A stretch of DNA of 64,000 nt from Rhizobium aethiopicum (GCF_900094625.1 NZ_FMAJ01000003.1:124001-188000), one strand, 5' to 3'. Counted from the first letter of the stretch, positions 1 through 9,363 are shown. Numbers and translations: made by a program. The notes: generated by a model not told the origin, from the letters alone.

Positions 1-116
1 GAGGCCGTCACTCCTGTTCATCCGTTCGTTGCTTAGCCGGTGGAGCGACGACCCATCGTCCGTCCAAAACGGCCGAGGATCAAGCCCCGGCCGTCTGCTC
101 TTTCAACAGATCGGGC

Positions 117-1136
117 TCAGCCCCAGCACTTGTCCGTGCCTTCCTTGGTATCGATCGACTTGACGCCGGAGACCGGCTTGTCGGTGACGAGCGAGACGCC
201 GGTGTCGAAGAAGGACTTGCCTTCGGTCGGCTTCGGCTTTTCACCCGAGTCGGCGAACTTCTTGATCGCCTCGATACCGAGCGACGCCATCAGCAGCGGA
301 TATTGCTGTGAGGTGGCGCCGATGACGCCTTCCTTGACCGACTTGACGCCCGGGCAGCCGCCATCAACCGAGACGATCAGCACGTTCTTTTCCATGCCGA
401 CGGCCTTCAGCGCCTGGTAGGCGCCAACAGCGGCCGGCTCGTTGATCGTGTGGATGACGTTGATGCTCGGATCCTTCTGCAGAAGGTTTTCCATGGCCTT
501 GCGGCCGCCTTCCTCGTTGCCGTTGGTCACGTCATGGCCGACGATGCGGCTATCGTCTTCGTCGCCGATCTTGTCCGGGTTCTTCGGGTCGATGCCGAAG
601 CCCATCATGAAGCCCTGGTCGCGCAGAACGTCGACCGTCGGCTGCGACGGCGTCAGGTCGAGGAAGCCGACCTTGGCGTCCTTGGCCTTATCGCCGAGCG
701 TTTCCTTGGCCCACTGGCCGATCAGCTTGCCGGCGAGCAGGTTGTCGGTGGCGAAGGTGGCGTCTGCGGCATCGGCCGGCTCCAGCGGCGTGTCGAGCGC
801 GATGACCAGCAGGCCGGCGTCGCGGGCCTTCTTGACCGCAGGCACGATGCCCTTGGTGTCGGACGCCGTCAGCAGGATGCCCTTGGCGCCGTCGGCGATG
901 CAGCTTTCGATCGCTGCGACCTGGCTTTCGCTGTCACCGTCGATCTTGCCGGCATAGGACTTCAGCGAGACGCCGAGTTCCTTGGCCTTGGCCGTCGCAC
1001 CTTCCTTCATCTTGACGAAGAAGGGGTTGGTATCGGTCTTGGTGATGAGGCAGGCGGAAACTTCAGCCGCCATCGCCGGAGCGGAAAAAGCGACACCGAG
1101 CGCGAGCGCGCCGAAAGCGAGAACTGATTTCTTCAT
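117..1136 (-). CDS. frcB: Fructose-type sugar ABC transporter, periplasmic binding protein
   Basis: This 339-residue protein binds sugar in the periplasm and delivers it to an ABC permease; in rhizobia the FrcB family takes up fructose, mannose and ribose. A signal peptide covers about residues 1-23, ending AMA before AEVSACLI. The mature part is a type I periplasmic-binding (Peripla_BP_4) fold with typical FrcB stretches [14 protein letters not shown] and [10 protein letters not shown] chose the ATG at 1136 because GGAGGAG lies just upstream; a longer reading frame upstream has no such site. The permease and ATPase (frcC, frcA) would lie beyond the left edge of the window. The gene is divergent from a ROK-family regulator, a usual arrangement for sugar operons. 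The family assignment is firm; the exact sugar is inferred from resemblance to FrcB of Sinorhizobium. Confidence 0.92.
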   Translation of the reverse strand: MKKSVLAFGALALGVAFSAPAMAAEVSACLITKTDTNPFFVKMKEGATAKAKELGVSLKSYAGKIDGDSESQVAAIESCIADGAKGILLTASDTKGIVPAVKKARDAGLLVIALDTPLEPADAADATFATDNLLAGKLIGQWAKETLGDKAKDAKVGFLDLTPSQPTVDVLRDQGFMMGFGIDPKNPDKIGDEDDSRIVGHDVTNGNEEGGRKAMENLLQKDPSINVIHTINEPAAVGAYQALKAVGMEKNVLIVSVDGGCPGVKSVKEGVIGATSQQYPLLMASLGIEAIKKFADSGEKPKPTEGKSFFDTGVSLVTDKPVSGVKSIDTKEGTDKCWG

Positions 1137-1250
1137 GAACTCCTCCCAGAGTTTGCCGGCGCCGCCCCTGCGGGCCGGAATTTTCGAAATGTGACACTTC
1201 GCTTCGGTCGCGCTTGGTTTCCGAAGCTGCCTGTGCCCTTGACGACGGCA

Positions 1251-1279
1251 ATTAAGGGGGAAAGAAATCCGCTTGTCAA
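1251..1279 (-). promoter_or_regulatory. Sigma-70 promoter of frcB
   Basis: On the minus strand a perfect TTGACA (1279-1274) is followed after 17 bases by CTTAAT (1256-1251). It lies about 115 bases before the frcB start and fits the rhizobial CTTGAC-N17-CTATAT pattern. Confidence 0.6.
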
Positions 1280-1294
1280 TAAATAAATCCAATT

Positions 1295-1307
1295 GAATTA
1301 TTAATTC
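1295..1307. promoter_or_regulatory. AT-rich palindrome, candidate operator between frcB and the ROK regulator
   Basis: GAATTATTAATTC is a perfect 13-bp palindrome in the 322-bp space between the divergent genes, just upstream of the frcB -35 box. It sits in an AT-rich island inside GC-rich DNA, as ROK operators often do. Binding by the neighbouring regulator is an inference. Confidence 0.4.
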
Positions 1308-1458
1308 GATGTGGCATGCTCGGTCGAATTAGGGTGTCCAGTGCCGGCGCGTTTCTGACGCAAAAGGCGCTGTACCGCTTTGAGCTGCCGCAGGATTTCT
1401 CCTCGAATCGATCCCAATGGAGGAATCATGCGGGAGGCAGCGCTCGGGAGGAGCGGCC

Positions 1459-2706
1459 ATGTCGTCTTTGGATGGACCGGAACACACGCCGGTCCCGCCG
1501 CCGATTCTAAATCCGGCCGGCGGTGCGAACCAGGTCAGGGTGCGGGCCTATAACGAACGGCTCGTGCTGTCGCTGGTGCGCCTCTACGGCGCGCTGTCGA
1601 AGGCCGATATCGCGCGCCGCAGCGGGCTGTCGGCGCAGACCGTCTCGGTGATCATGCGGGTCTTGGAAAAGGAAGGGCTGCTGTCGCGCGGCGCGCCGGT
1701 GCGCGGCCGTGTCGGCCAGCCGTCGATCCCGATGCATCTCAATCCCGACGCCGTCTATTCCTTCGGCCTGAAGATGGGCCGGCGCAGCGCCGATCTGGTG
1801 CTGATGGATTTTGTCGGCCGCATCCGCATGCAGCTGCACCAGACCTATGCCTATCCGCTGCCGCAAGACATCCTCGCCTTCGTCACCTCGGGCATCGAGG
1901 AGATCGAAAGCCGGCTCGACGACAAGCAGCGCAGCCGCATTGCCGGTCTCGGCATCGCCGCCCCCTTCGAGCTGTGGAACTGGGCCGAAGAGGTAGGTGC
2001 GCCACCGGGCGCCATGGAGGTCTGGCGGGAGGTCGACCTGCAGTCCGATATCGCCGCGCGTGTCTCCCACCCCGTCTTCCTGCAGAACGATGCGACCAGC
2101 GCCTGCGGCGCCGAGCTTGTCTTCGGCGTCGGCCCCTCCTATCCCGACTTCGTCTACTTCTTCATCGGCTCCTTCATCGGCGGCGGCATCGTCCTGAATT
2201 CGTCGATTTTTTCCGGCCGTACCGGCACGGCAGGAGCGATCGGACCCCTGCCCGTGCGCGACAGGAACGGCGAAACCAAGCAGCTGCTGGAGATCGCCTC
2301 GATCTTCGTGCTCGAAAACATGCTGCGCGAGCGCGGCATCGATCCCGAGCCACTGTGGTATTCGGCCGACGACTGGGTGGATTTCGGCGAGCCGATGGAG
2401 GCCTGGATACAGGATAGTGCCAAGGCGCTCGCCCAGGCGATCGTCGCCGCCGCCTCGATCGTCGACTTCAGCGCCGCCGTCATCGACGGCGGCTTTCCCC
2501 ATTGGGTGCGCAGTCGCATCGTGCAGGCGACGATCGACGAAGCCGCCAAGCTCGACCTGCAGGGCGTCGTCATGCCCGAAATCATCGAGGGCGCGGTCGG
2601 CGCGCAGTCACGCGCCATCGGCGGTGCCAGCCTGCCGATCTTTGCGCGTTACCTCACCGACCAGAACGTACTCTTCAAGGAGGTAGACCATGCTGAAGGG
2701 ACTTGA
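1459..2706 (+). CDS. ROK-family transcriptional regulator (FrcR-like)
   Basis: The 415-residue product has an N-terminal winged helix-turn-helix (about residues 30-90, with LSKADIARRSGLSAQTVS) followed by a ROK sugar-kinase-like domain (about 100-400). This is the layout of NagC/XylR/Mlc-type regulators, which change DNA binding when they sense a sugar or sugar phosphate. The ROK domain keeps FIGSFIGGGIVLN, the glycine-rich region of the family. I chose the ATG at 1459 because GGGAGGAG precedes it by 6 bases; an earlier in-frame start at 1417 is possible. The gene diverges from frcB and overlaps the following RbsD/FucU gene by 17 bases, so it probably controls sugar uptake and is co-translated with that gene. 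The ligand is not known from sequence. Confidence 0.88.
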   Translation: MSSLDGPEHTPVPPPILNPAGGANQVRVRAYNERLVLSLVRLYGALSKADIARRSGLSAQTVSVIMRVLEKEGLLSRGAPVRGRVGQPSIPMHLNPDAVYSFGLKMGRRSADLVLMDFVGRIRMQLHQTYAYPLPQDILAFVTSGIEEIESRLDDKQRSRIAGLGIAAPFELWNWAEEVGAPPGAMEVWREVDLQSDIAARVSHPVFLQNDATSACGAELVFGVGPSYPDFVYFFIGSFIGGGIVLNSSIFSGRTGTAGAIGPLPVRDRNGETKQLLEIASIFVLENMLRERGIDPEPLWYSADDWVDFGEPMEAWIQDSAKALAQAIVAAASIVDFSAAVIDGGFPHWVRSRIVQATIDEAAKLDLQGVVMPEIIEGAVGAQSRAIGGASLPIFARYLTDQNVLFKEVDHAEGT

Positions 2707-3160
2707 TCCGCTGTTGAGCCCGGAGTTGCTTTTCACGCTTCGGGCCATGGGCCACGGCGACGAGATCGCCATCGTCGATGGCAATTATCCCGGCGTCGAA
2801 CATGCCCGCCGCCTGATCCGGCTCGACGGCCATCGCCTCATTCCGGTGCTCAACGCCGTGCTCAGCGTGCTGCCGATCGATGATTTCGTGCCGGAAGCGA
2901 TCTTCCGCTCGACCGTCAAGGCCGAGCGCGACAAGCTCGATCCCGTGCATGAGGAGATGATAGACTGTTGCGCCCGCCACGAGCCGCACCGGCAGGTGGT
3001 GCCGTTGGTCGGCCAGGATTTCTACGGTCGGGTGCGCGCCGCCCATGCGCTGATCCAGACCAGCGAGCCCAGGCTCTACGCCAACATCATCCTGCGCAAG
3101 GGAGTGATCTATCCGAAGGAGGCCGGTGCGCAGGCCGAAGTGGATCCGTTCGTTTACTGA
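2690..3160 (+). CDS. RbsD/FucU-family sugar mutarotase
   Basis: This 156-residue protein belongs to the RbsD/FucU fold, which interconverts sugar anomers or ring forms before phosphorylation. The N-terminus LSPELLFTLRAMGHGDEIAI and the following VDGNYPG closely resemble FucU, including the conserved His of MGHGDE. The start lies inside the end of the ROK regulator gene (17-bp overlap), with AAGGAGG at 2677-2683 as its ribosome-binding site, so translation of the two is probably coupled. Position next to frcB suggests it prepares the imported sugar (fructose or ribose) for a kinase. Which sugar it acts on cannot be read from the sequence. Confidence 0.85.
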   Translation: MLKGLDPLLSPELLFTLRAMGHGDEIAIVDGNYPGVEHARRLIRLDGHRLIPVLNAVLSVLPIDDFVPEAIFRSTVKAERDKLDPVHEEMIDCCARHEPHRQVVPLVGQDFYGRVRAAHALIQTSEPRLYANIILRKGVIYPKEAGAQAEVDPFVY

Positions 3161-3205
3161 ATAGGCAACGTAAAGGACGCTCCGACCTGAATCTATCTGC
3201 CGGCG

Positions 3206-3688
3206 TCACCCGTCTATTTCAACTTCCGCTTCGCAGTTGACGGGCGCATTCAAAGGGATGGCCATGCCGATGGAGGAGCGGGCGTGGGCGCCGGCGTCGG
3301 GACCGTAGAGCTCCAGGATCAGATCGGAATAGCCGTTGGTGACCCGCGGCGTTTCGTTGAAACCTGGAGCGACATTCACCATGGCGAAGACGCGCAGCCA
3401 TGCCGTGACCCGGTCGAGGTCTCCGACGGCTCGCTTAAGACTGGCGAGATGGGCCAGTGCAACGAGCCGCGCCGACGCGTATCCCTCCTCCGGCGAAACC
3501 TCGGCGCCAACCTTGCCAAGGGGATTTGCCAATGTTCCATCGCGGTTGCAGGCGACATGGCCGGAAATATACGCTCGCTTGCCACGCAGGCGGACCCAGG
3601 CGAAGGGCATGCGCAGCCCCTCGCGAACCTTCAAAGGCTCGGGCAGTTCCAGACCCATTTCGGCCAGGCGTTGTTCGATGATCGCCAT
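3206..3688 (-). CDS. RidA/YjgF-family protein
   Basis: The 160-residue product belongs to the RidA (YjgF/YER057c/UK114) superfamily; its archetypes hydrolyse reactive enamine/imine intermediates from amino-acid metabolism. It resembles the longer subgroup (about 150 residues) with the AYISGHVA and VNVAPGFNETPRVTNGYSDL segments. The strict RidA catalytic Arg context is not obvious, so deaminase activity should not be assumed. The ATG at 3688 is preceded by GGGAGG. The gene is followed on the same strand by nothing nearby and is preceded by a cupin gene 90 bp upstream, so the two could share a transcript. Confidence 0.8.
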   Translation of the reverse strand: MAIIEQRLAEMGLELPEPLKVREGLRMPFAWVRLRGKRAYISGHVACNRDGTLANPLGKVGAEVSPEEGYASARLVALAHLASLKRAVGDLDRVTAWLRVFAMVNVAPGFNETPRVTNGYSDLILELYGPDAGAHARSSIGMAIPLNAPVNCEAEVEIDG

Positions 3689-3778
3689 AATGCACCTCCC
3701 GGTGTGATCAGAGCATGACCCGCCAAAGTGGGCAGGACTTTGCAACCCGAACCGCGGCACGGTTCCGGGCGATATGCC

Positions 3779-4213
3779 TCAGGGTACGTTTGCGTCGAGC
3801 TCCGGCATCAGAACCACGCTCTCATTGGCCGCGGGGTCGTTGCGGGCGCCGAGGAATTCGGCGTCTTCGCTGCTGCGGTTGACGGCGACATGCGGAACGC
3901 CGGCCGGAATGAACAGGTAATCGCCGGGGCGGATCGTTTCGCACCGTTCGAGTGCTGATCCGGACCAGATCTCGATTTCCCGCCCCGCGGTCATCAAAAG
4001 CGCCGTCTCGTGTCCCTCATGGCGATGGGCGCTGGTCCGCCGCCCCGCAGGCAGCGAAATCGTCCCGAGCCACAGCATGGTCGATCCGGCGCTGTCAGCC
4101 GAGACGCCGGAGCGATAGACCGATCCCTGCCTGGCGACATGGCTGCCGCCGGCGCGGACGACACTCGCAAGGAATGGTTCCGATTTCTTCGGTTGCGTTG
4201 CCTGATTCGTCAT
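3779..4213 (-). CDS. Cupin-domain protein
   Basis: This 144-residue protein has a single cupin barrel. Motif 1 is SAHRHEGHETALLM with the metal-binding His/Glu pattern, and motif 2 is GDYLFIPAGVPHVAVN with the distal His. The role is unknown; single cupins of this type are sugar- or amine-handling enzymes or ligand-binding proteins. I took the ATG at 4213; upstream in-frame codons would run into the promoter region of the divergent regulator. The start lies 117 bp from the start of the winged-helix/TPR regulator at 4331, so control by that protein is plausible but unproven. Confidence 0.75.
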   Translation of the reverse strand: MTNQATQPKKSEPFLASVVRAGGSHVARQGSVYRSGVSADSAGSTMLWLGTISLPAGRRTSAHRHEGHETALLMTAGREIEIWSGSALERCETIRPGDYLFIPAGVPHVAVNRSSEDAEFLGARNDPAANESVVLMPELDANVP

Positions 4214-4330
4214 CGCTCTCACCACTTTGACCGCTGCAATGGAACCACTCTGCGCGCTCAACCGGCACAAGTCCTGAAGCGAGGCCGAAAAATTCCGAAA
4301 AGCTGCGAAATCGGCGTATCATCGAACCCC

Positions 4331-5863
4331 ATGCACACCCAGCACCTCGCATTCGGCCACTTCGATTTCACTGCTGAAAACGGATGTCTGCTCCGCGACA
4401 ACAGGCCTGTCGCCATCGGCGCCCGTGGCGCTTCGCTGCTCGACGCACTGCTTTCGGCACAGGGAGGTGTGGTCTCGAAGTCCGCCTTGATGGATGCTGT
4501 TTGGCCGGGTCTGGCCGTCGAGGAAAGCAACCTGTCCGTTCAGATCGCCGCCCTTCGCAAGCTGCTCGGGCCCGCATCGGACGGCAGCGAATGGATCGTC
4601 ACGGTCCCACGGGTCGGATACCGATTTTCCGGTGAGGTGGAGAGCCGCACCGGCGAAGCCGATAACGCCCGGCACGGCGGAACCAGTCCGATCCTGGCGA
4701 TTGCCGTGCTGCCGTTCGAAAATCTCGGCGGCGACGCTGAACGGCAATATCTCGCCGATGGTATCGCCGACGACCTGATCATGGCGCTTGCCCGGTTCAG
4801 ATGGTTCCGCGTCGCCTCACGGGCGGCGAGTTTCAGCAGGAGGAATGGCTCGAAGGATCCGCAGGCTATCGCGCGCGACCTCGGCGTCAATTTCCTGGTG
4901 GATGGGGCCATCCGGCAGAACGGCGATCGAATCCGGATATCGGTGCACCTCGCCGACACCGCCAAAGGCGCCACCGTCTGGTCCGAACATTACGATCTCC
5001 AGCTGGCCGAGCTCTTTGCGGTGCAGGATGCCATCGCCGAGCGGATCGCTGCGGCGGTCGAGCCCGAACTGCTGCTGCGCCATGGGCTTCCGGTCGCCCC
5101 CCACACCGGCAACATCACGGCCTGGGATCTCGTGCGGCAAGGCACGTTCAATTTTCACAAGGTCACGCAGCCCACCCACCTTCTCGCGCGCCGTTTCTTC
5201 CGCGACGCGGCCGAGCTCGATCCCATGCTTCCAGAAGCGCAGATCTGGCTGGCGCGGGTGAATGCCGGCCTCATCGCCTACGGCTGGACTGATAACCCTG
5301 CGGAAGACGGCAAGGAAGGATTGGATGCGGCGTTACGGGCAATCTATCTCGACGCGCGAAATCCGTACTCGCATTATGCGCTGGCGATCGTCTCGGCTTA
5401 CACAGGCCGGCCCGAGCAGGCGATACTGGCGGCGGAGCGGTCGATCGAACTCGGTTCGAGCTTCGCCCTGGGGCATCTCGTCCTCGGCATGGCCCGTCTG
5501 TTTTCCGGCGATGCGGCCGGCGCGCGCAAACCGCTGGCCCACGGCCTCGAACTCAACTCCCATGATCCGCAGAACGGCGTCTGGTTCAGCCTGCTGATGC
5601 TCGCAGGGTTCTTTTCCGGCGACGTTGAAGGCGCGCTCGAGACCGGGCGCACGGCGCTAAAGGCGCGGCCTGACTGGCCGGCGCTGCTGCGCATTCAGGC
5701 CTGCTGCCACTGGGCCGTCGGAGATTGCCAGCAGGCTCGCCGCTTTGCGGCCACGGCAAGCGATCTTCCCGAAGCTGCCGCCGATGCGCTCGGTCCGTTC
5801 AGAGATGGCAACAGGGAATGGGCGGCCCGCCTGGCAGAACTGCTGCGCGAGGTGGAACGTTGA
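4331..5863 (+). CDS. Winged-helix (OmpR-type) transcriptional regulator with TPR domain
   Basis: The 510-residue protein starts with an OmpR/PhoB-type winged helix (about residues 8-100; SKSALMDAVWPG and PRVGYRFSGEV). There is no receiver domain. The middle (about 115-250) has the AVLPFENLGGDAERQYLADG segment typical of proteins called adenylate-cyclase-like or CadC-like regulators in rhizobia. The C-terminal half (260-500) is built of TPR-like helices. No transmembrane segment is apparent, unlike CadC itself. The start at 4331 is the first ATG compatible with the domain; the reading frame stays open upstream but overlaps the divergent cupin gene. These proteins usually regulate neighbouring genes, making the cupin/RidA pair likely targets by position only. 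Confidence 0.82.
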   Translation: MHTQHLAFGHFDFTAENGCLLRDNRPVAIGARGASLLDALLSAQGGVVSKSALMDAVWPGLAVEESNLSVQIAALRKLLGPASDGSEWIVTVPRVGYRFSGEVESRTGEADNARHGGTSPILAIAVLPFENLGGDAERQYLADGIADDLIMALARFRWFRVASRAASFSRRNGSKDPQAIARDLGVNFLVDGAIRQNGDRIRISVHLADTAKGATVWSEHYDLQLAELFAVQDAIAERIAAAVEPELLLRHGLPVAPHTGNITAWDLVRQGTFNFHKVTQPTHLLARRFFRDAAELDPMLPEAQIWLARVNAGLIAYGWTDNPAEDGKEGLDAALRAIYLDARNPYSHYALAIVSAYTGRPEQAILAAERSIELGSSFALGHLVLGMARLFSGDAAGARKPLAHGLELNSHDPQNGVWFSLLMLAGFFSGDVEGALETGRTALKARPDWPALLRIQACCHWAVGDCQQARRFAATASDLPEAAADALGPFRDGNREWAARLAELLREVER

Positions 5864-6264
5864 AACCCGTCAAACTGACCGACCTTCGGTGACGGCAGTG
5901 CTCACGATGTCGCGGCCCGCGGTCGCCTCTGGCCGACGTCGCACCGACAATAGCCGTCCAGCATTGCTCCCGTCGCGCCTGCAGCCCGTCCGAATTGCGG
6001 CGAAGATATCCATTACGCGCAGCGAAACATCCCTGCCTCGGCCCCGGAAACGCGGGGTTAACCTTCGAAGACCACACTCTTCTCGGACTTATCAATGCCC
6101 CGCTAGAAGTGCCGATGCTTTTACGCCGCCCGAATGAGTTGTGGCGGCTTCGATACTGCCGATGCCGGCAATACGACGACAGGGTTGTCGATTGAAAACT
6201 GTCGGGGACGATGCGGTCTCCAAGTTGGCCATGATGGCTCTTCACACACCAGGAGCCTGTTCAT
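5864..6264. other. 401-bp intergenic region without recognisable gene
   Basis: No supported coding frame, RNA or clear terminator was found. The last 15 bases contain AGGAG (6251-6255), the ribosome-binding site for the following gene. Confidence 0.5.
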
Positions 6265-7812
6265 ATGCCTCGCATCCAACCCACCAGACCGCAGATGGAG
6301 ATACTGGCCTGGCTCTTGATCTTCCTGCTTCTCTTCTTCCTGTCCTGGCGCTTCAACTGGCATGAGGGGCTGGATGACTTCATCGAGAACAATCATGACT
6401 ATCCGCTGGACCACGGACTGCTCGCCCTGAACATATCCGGCTTTCTCGGGCTGATTTACTCGGTGCTGAGGATCCGGGACCTCTCGATAGAGGTTAACCG
6501 CAGGCTGCAGGCCGAAAAGAACGTGGACTGGATTGCCTGTCACGACACGCTGACCGAACTGCCCAACCGCAGATTTCTGGAGTCCGTCTGCGCGCAGTCG
6601 ATGGTCGATCAAAGGGCACAGGAAAGCTTTGCCGCGTTCAGCATCGATCTCGACGGCTTCAAGAAGATCAACGACCTCCTCGGGCACGATCATGGCGATG
6701 CGGTGCTGAAGGCCGTCGCTCGGCGACTTTCTTCCCTCTTTCCCCGTGACCGCGTTTTCCGCCTCGGTGGCGACGAGTTCGTCGTTCTGGCGCGGCGCAC
6801 CGGTAATCCTGATCTTGTCGCTTTGGGAGAGCGGATCGTGAGCGTGATCAGCAAGCCCGTCATATTCAACGGGATCGCCGTCGATATCGGCGCCAGCGTC
6901 GGCTTCGCACTTTATTCGGAGAACGGCGATGACCTAAGCCAGGTCATTCGACATTCGGACTGTGCGATGTATGTGGCGAAAAAGCAGGGGCGCAATCTGG
7001 TGAAGCCCTTCGAGCCGGCAATGCAGGACGAGCTGGCGAAGCGGGTCCGGGTGGAAGCGGATCTGCGAGCCGCCATCAAGCACGCCGAGATCGTTCCCTA
7101 TTACCAACCTCTCGTCGACCTGAAGACAAAGGAGATTATCGGTTTCGAGGCGCTGGCGCGCTGGAAGACGGCATCCGGCGAATTCATTCCGCCGCACGAG
7201 TTCATTCCCGTGGCGGAGGAGGCCGGTCTGATCGTCGACCTGACGGACCAACTGCTGCGCCACGCCTGTAGCGATGCGCTCTCCTGGCCAAGTCATCTCG
7301 TCCTGTCGTTCAACCTGTCTCCGATCCAGCTGAGCGACCGGTTGCTGGGCCTCCGGATTCTCAAGATATTGGGCGATGTCGGTCTGCCGGCGCATCGAAT
7401 CGAGCTGGAGGTGACGGAGAGCGCCATCATCCAGGACGCCGTCACCGCACGGATCGTCCTCGACGATCTGGTCAACGCCGGTGTCGGGATTGCTCTCGAC
7501 GACTTCGGTACGGGCTATTCCAGCCTTTCGCAGCTCTCCAACTACCGATTCGACAAAATCAAGATCGACCGGAGTTTCGTTTCTTCATTCGAAACCAACG
7601 ACAAGCAGGACAAGGTGATCAAGGCCATTATCGCTCTCGGCGCGGGACTCGGCGTGACGATAACGGCCGAGGGCATCGAAGAGGAAAGCCAACTTCAACG
7701 GCTTCAGGATCTCGGCTGCGACATCGGCCAAGGTTATCTGCTTGGCAAGCCAGCGCCGGCCGAGAGCCTTGCCGCAGACCAGCTCGGCGCCAGAATTTTG
7801 CATCGCGGCTGA
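6265..7812 (+). CDS. Membrane GGDEF-EAL c-di-GMP turnover protein
   Basis: This 515-residue inner-membrane protein carries two hydrophobic segments (about residues 11-28 and 50-68), then a diguanylate cyclase domain (about 88-250) and a phosphodiesterase domain (about 260-505). The GGDEF signature is intact at 168-172, but the inhibitory RxxD I-site upstream of it is absent. The EAL motif is intact at 295-297 and loop 6 reads DDFGTGYSS, so hydrolysis of cyclic di-GMP looks possible. Which activity dominates cannot be told from sequence. There is only a short periplasmic loop, about 20 residues, so sensing would be at the membrane or cytosolic. It stands alone between non-related neighbours. 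Confidence 0.9.
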   Translation: MPRIQPTRPQMEILAWLLIFLLLFFLSWRFNWHEGLDDFIENNHDYPLDHGLLALNISGFLGLIYSVLRIRDLSIEVNRRLQAEKNVDWIACHDTLTELPNRRFLESVCAQSMVDQRAQESFAAFSIDLDGFKKINDLLGHDHGDAVLKAVARRLSSLFPRDRVFRLGGDEFVVLARRTGNPDLVALGERIVSVISKPVIFNGIAVDIGASVGFALYSENGDDLSQVIRHSDCAMYVAKKQGRNLVKPFEPAMQDELAKRVRVEADLRAAIKHAEIVPYYQPLVDLKTKEIIGFEALARWKTASGEFIPPHEFIPVAEEAGLIVDLTDQLLRHACSDALSWPSHLVLSFNLSPIQLSDRLLGLRILKILGDVGLPAHRIELEVTESAIIQDAVTARIVLDDLVNAGVGIALDDFGTGYSSLSQLSNYRFDKIKIDRSFVSSFETNDKQDKVIKAIIALGAGLGVTITAEGIEEESQLQRLQDLGCDIGQGYLLGKPAPAESLAADQLGARILHRG

Positions 7813-7855
7813 TGAGGCCGCACACATCCGCCAAGGCGAGGCCGCCGTGATGCGC

Positions 7856-8209
7856 TTACGGAAAGGTCTGCGTTACCTCAATCGCTCCCACGATCGCTGC
7901 GTTAAAGAGATCCATCTCCTCGGCTGGTATCCAATATTCGAAGTGCGCGCGACCACCAGCTTCCTGAATCGCGTGGCCGGCGAGATAATCTTTCCTCACC
8001 TCAAACCTCGTCACGAAACCAGCTCCACTCCTCGGCACATTCCAGTCGCGTGCGATCTTGACTGCATAATCCTCCGACAGCACGGGATAGAAGACCGGCT
8101 GGTCAGGCAAACGCGGCGGAAACCCTGCGTTTTTAGGATAGCGCATAAGCCCCAGCTCCTCAGGCCCGACCGGACGCCACAGGGTCACTGTCTCGATATT
8201 TTCGCTCAT
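7856..8209 (-). CDS. Small conserved protein of unknown function (crystallin J1-labelled type)
   Basis: This 117-residue protein has no signal peptide or membrane segment. The pattern TLWRPVGPEELGLM, PPRLPDQPVFYPVL and YAVKIARDWNV is typical of a widespread bacterial family sometimes labelled ADP-ribosylation/crystallin J1; I know no experimental function. The ATG is preceded by GAGAGCC. It lies 64 bp upstream of the proline-racemase-family gene on the opposite reading side of that gene's end, with no evidence of an operon. Confidence 0.7.
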   Translation of the reverse strand: MSENIETVTLWRPVGPEELGLMRYPKNAGFPPRLPDQPVFYPVLSEDYAVKIARDWNVPRSGAGFVTRFEVRKDYLAGHAIQEAGGRAHFEYWIPAEEMDLFNAAIVGAIEVTQTFP

Positions 8210-8273
8210 TTCGGCTCTCTCTGCGGCAATCCGATAGTGTTTCGATGAGGCTCACATCCCTGCCCTCGAAAGC

Positions 8274-9311
8274 TCAAATCTCCCCAGCCGAAGGCCCCCA
8301 GACATCCGTCAGGGCGAAGCCAGCGGGATGCGGGTCGAAGGGGTCGAGGGCCACCTGGGTGAAGCCGAAGGTGAAGCCGCGGCCGGTGATGGTGGGGACG
8401 ATAGCCGGGCGGCCGGCGACTTCTGTCACCGCCTGCAGGCCGACCTCGAACTGCGAGCCGATGATCGATTTCGAGGTGAAGACATCGCCGACCTTGGCCT
8501 TGCCGCGGGCATGAAGAGTGGCGAGGTTGGCGGAATTGCCCGTGCCGCAGGGCGAGCGGTCGGCCCGGCCCGGCCACATGGTGGTGCAGGTGCGCACCGT
8601 GCCGTCGGCCTCGGTATCGCGAAACATCACATAGGCAACGCCCGAGATCGCCGGGATTTCGGGATGGACGACCTTGATGTCGCGGTTGATCAGCTCTTTG
8701 AGGATCATGCCGGCCTGGACGAGACCAGCGGCATTGGCCTTTTCGATCGTCAGATTGATCTGGCCGACATCGACCAGCGCATAGAAGATGCCGCCATAGC
8801 AGATATCAGCCTTGATCCCTCCCCAATGCGGCGTGTCGATCTCGAGGTCGAGCTCATGCACGAAGGAGGGCACCATGGTGAGCCTGACCTTTTCGCAGCG
8901 CCCGTCGCGGCAGGTGGCCACCGCCTTGACGAGGCCGGCCGCGGTCTCGAGCGTGACTGTCGTCTCCGGCTCCTTCATCTCGACGATGCCGGATTCGAGA
9001 AGCGCCGTCGTCACGCAGATCGAATTCGAACCGGAGCTTGCATGCGCCTGGTCAGGCTGCAGGATGATGAAAGCAGCGTCGGCGTCGGGATGCCTTGCCG
9101 GCAGCAACAGGTTGACGGAGCCGATCGGCGCGCCTCGCGGCTCCAGGCAGAGAAAGCGGCGGAGCTCGTCGCCTTTCGGATCGGTGTTCAGCCAGTGCAA
9201 CTGCGCGGCGATGGTATCGCCCGGAATTTTCGGAACGCCGCCGATGGCGACGCGGCCGATCTCGCCCTCGGCATGAACGTCCAGCAGCTGGATCGTGCGC
9301 TTCCATCTCAT
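8274..9311 (-). CDS. Proline racemase superfamily enzyme (hydroxyproline epimerase or trans-3-hydroxyproline dehydratase type)
   Basis: The 345-residue product has the two-lobed proline racemase fold. At the first catalytic position it has Ser93 (SSGSNSI) instead of Cys; the second, Cys255 (DRSPCGTGNSA), is kept. Cys/Cys members are proline racemases or 4-hydroxyproline 2-epimerases and Thr/Cys members are trans-3-hydroxy-L-proline dehydratases. Ser/Cys members have been linked to both hydroxyproline reactions, so the substrate is probably a hydroxyproline but the reaction is open. The ATG at 9311 follows a TGGAG site. The gene lies 52 bp after a D-amino-acid-oxidase-like gene on the same strand, which fits epimerisation to a D-amino acid followed by oxidation. 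Confidence 0.85.
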   Translation of the reverse strand: MRWKRTIQLLDVHAEGEIGRVAIGGVPKIPGDTIAAQLHWLNTDPKGDELRRFLCLEPRGAPIGSVNLLLPARHPDADAAFIILQPDQAHASSGSNSICVTTALLESGIVEMKEPETTVTLETAAGLVKAVATCRDGRCEKVRLTMVPSFVHELDLEIDTPHWGGIKADICYGGIFYALVDVGQINLTIEKANAAGLVQAGMILKELINRDIKVVHPEIPAISGVAYVMFRDTEADGTVRTCTTMWPGRADRSPCGTGNSANLATLHARGKAKVGDVFTSKSIIGSQFEVGLQAVTEVAGRPAIVPTITGRGFTFGFTQVALDPFDPHPAGFALTDVWGPSAGEI

Positions 9312-9363
9312 ATCGAAACTCCAGTTCGGACGCGACGGCTGACGCCGTCGACGCGGTTCCAAA

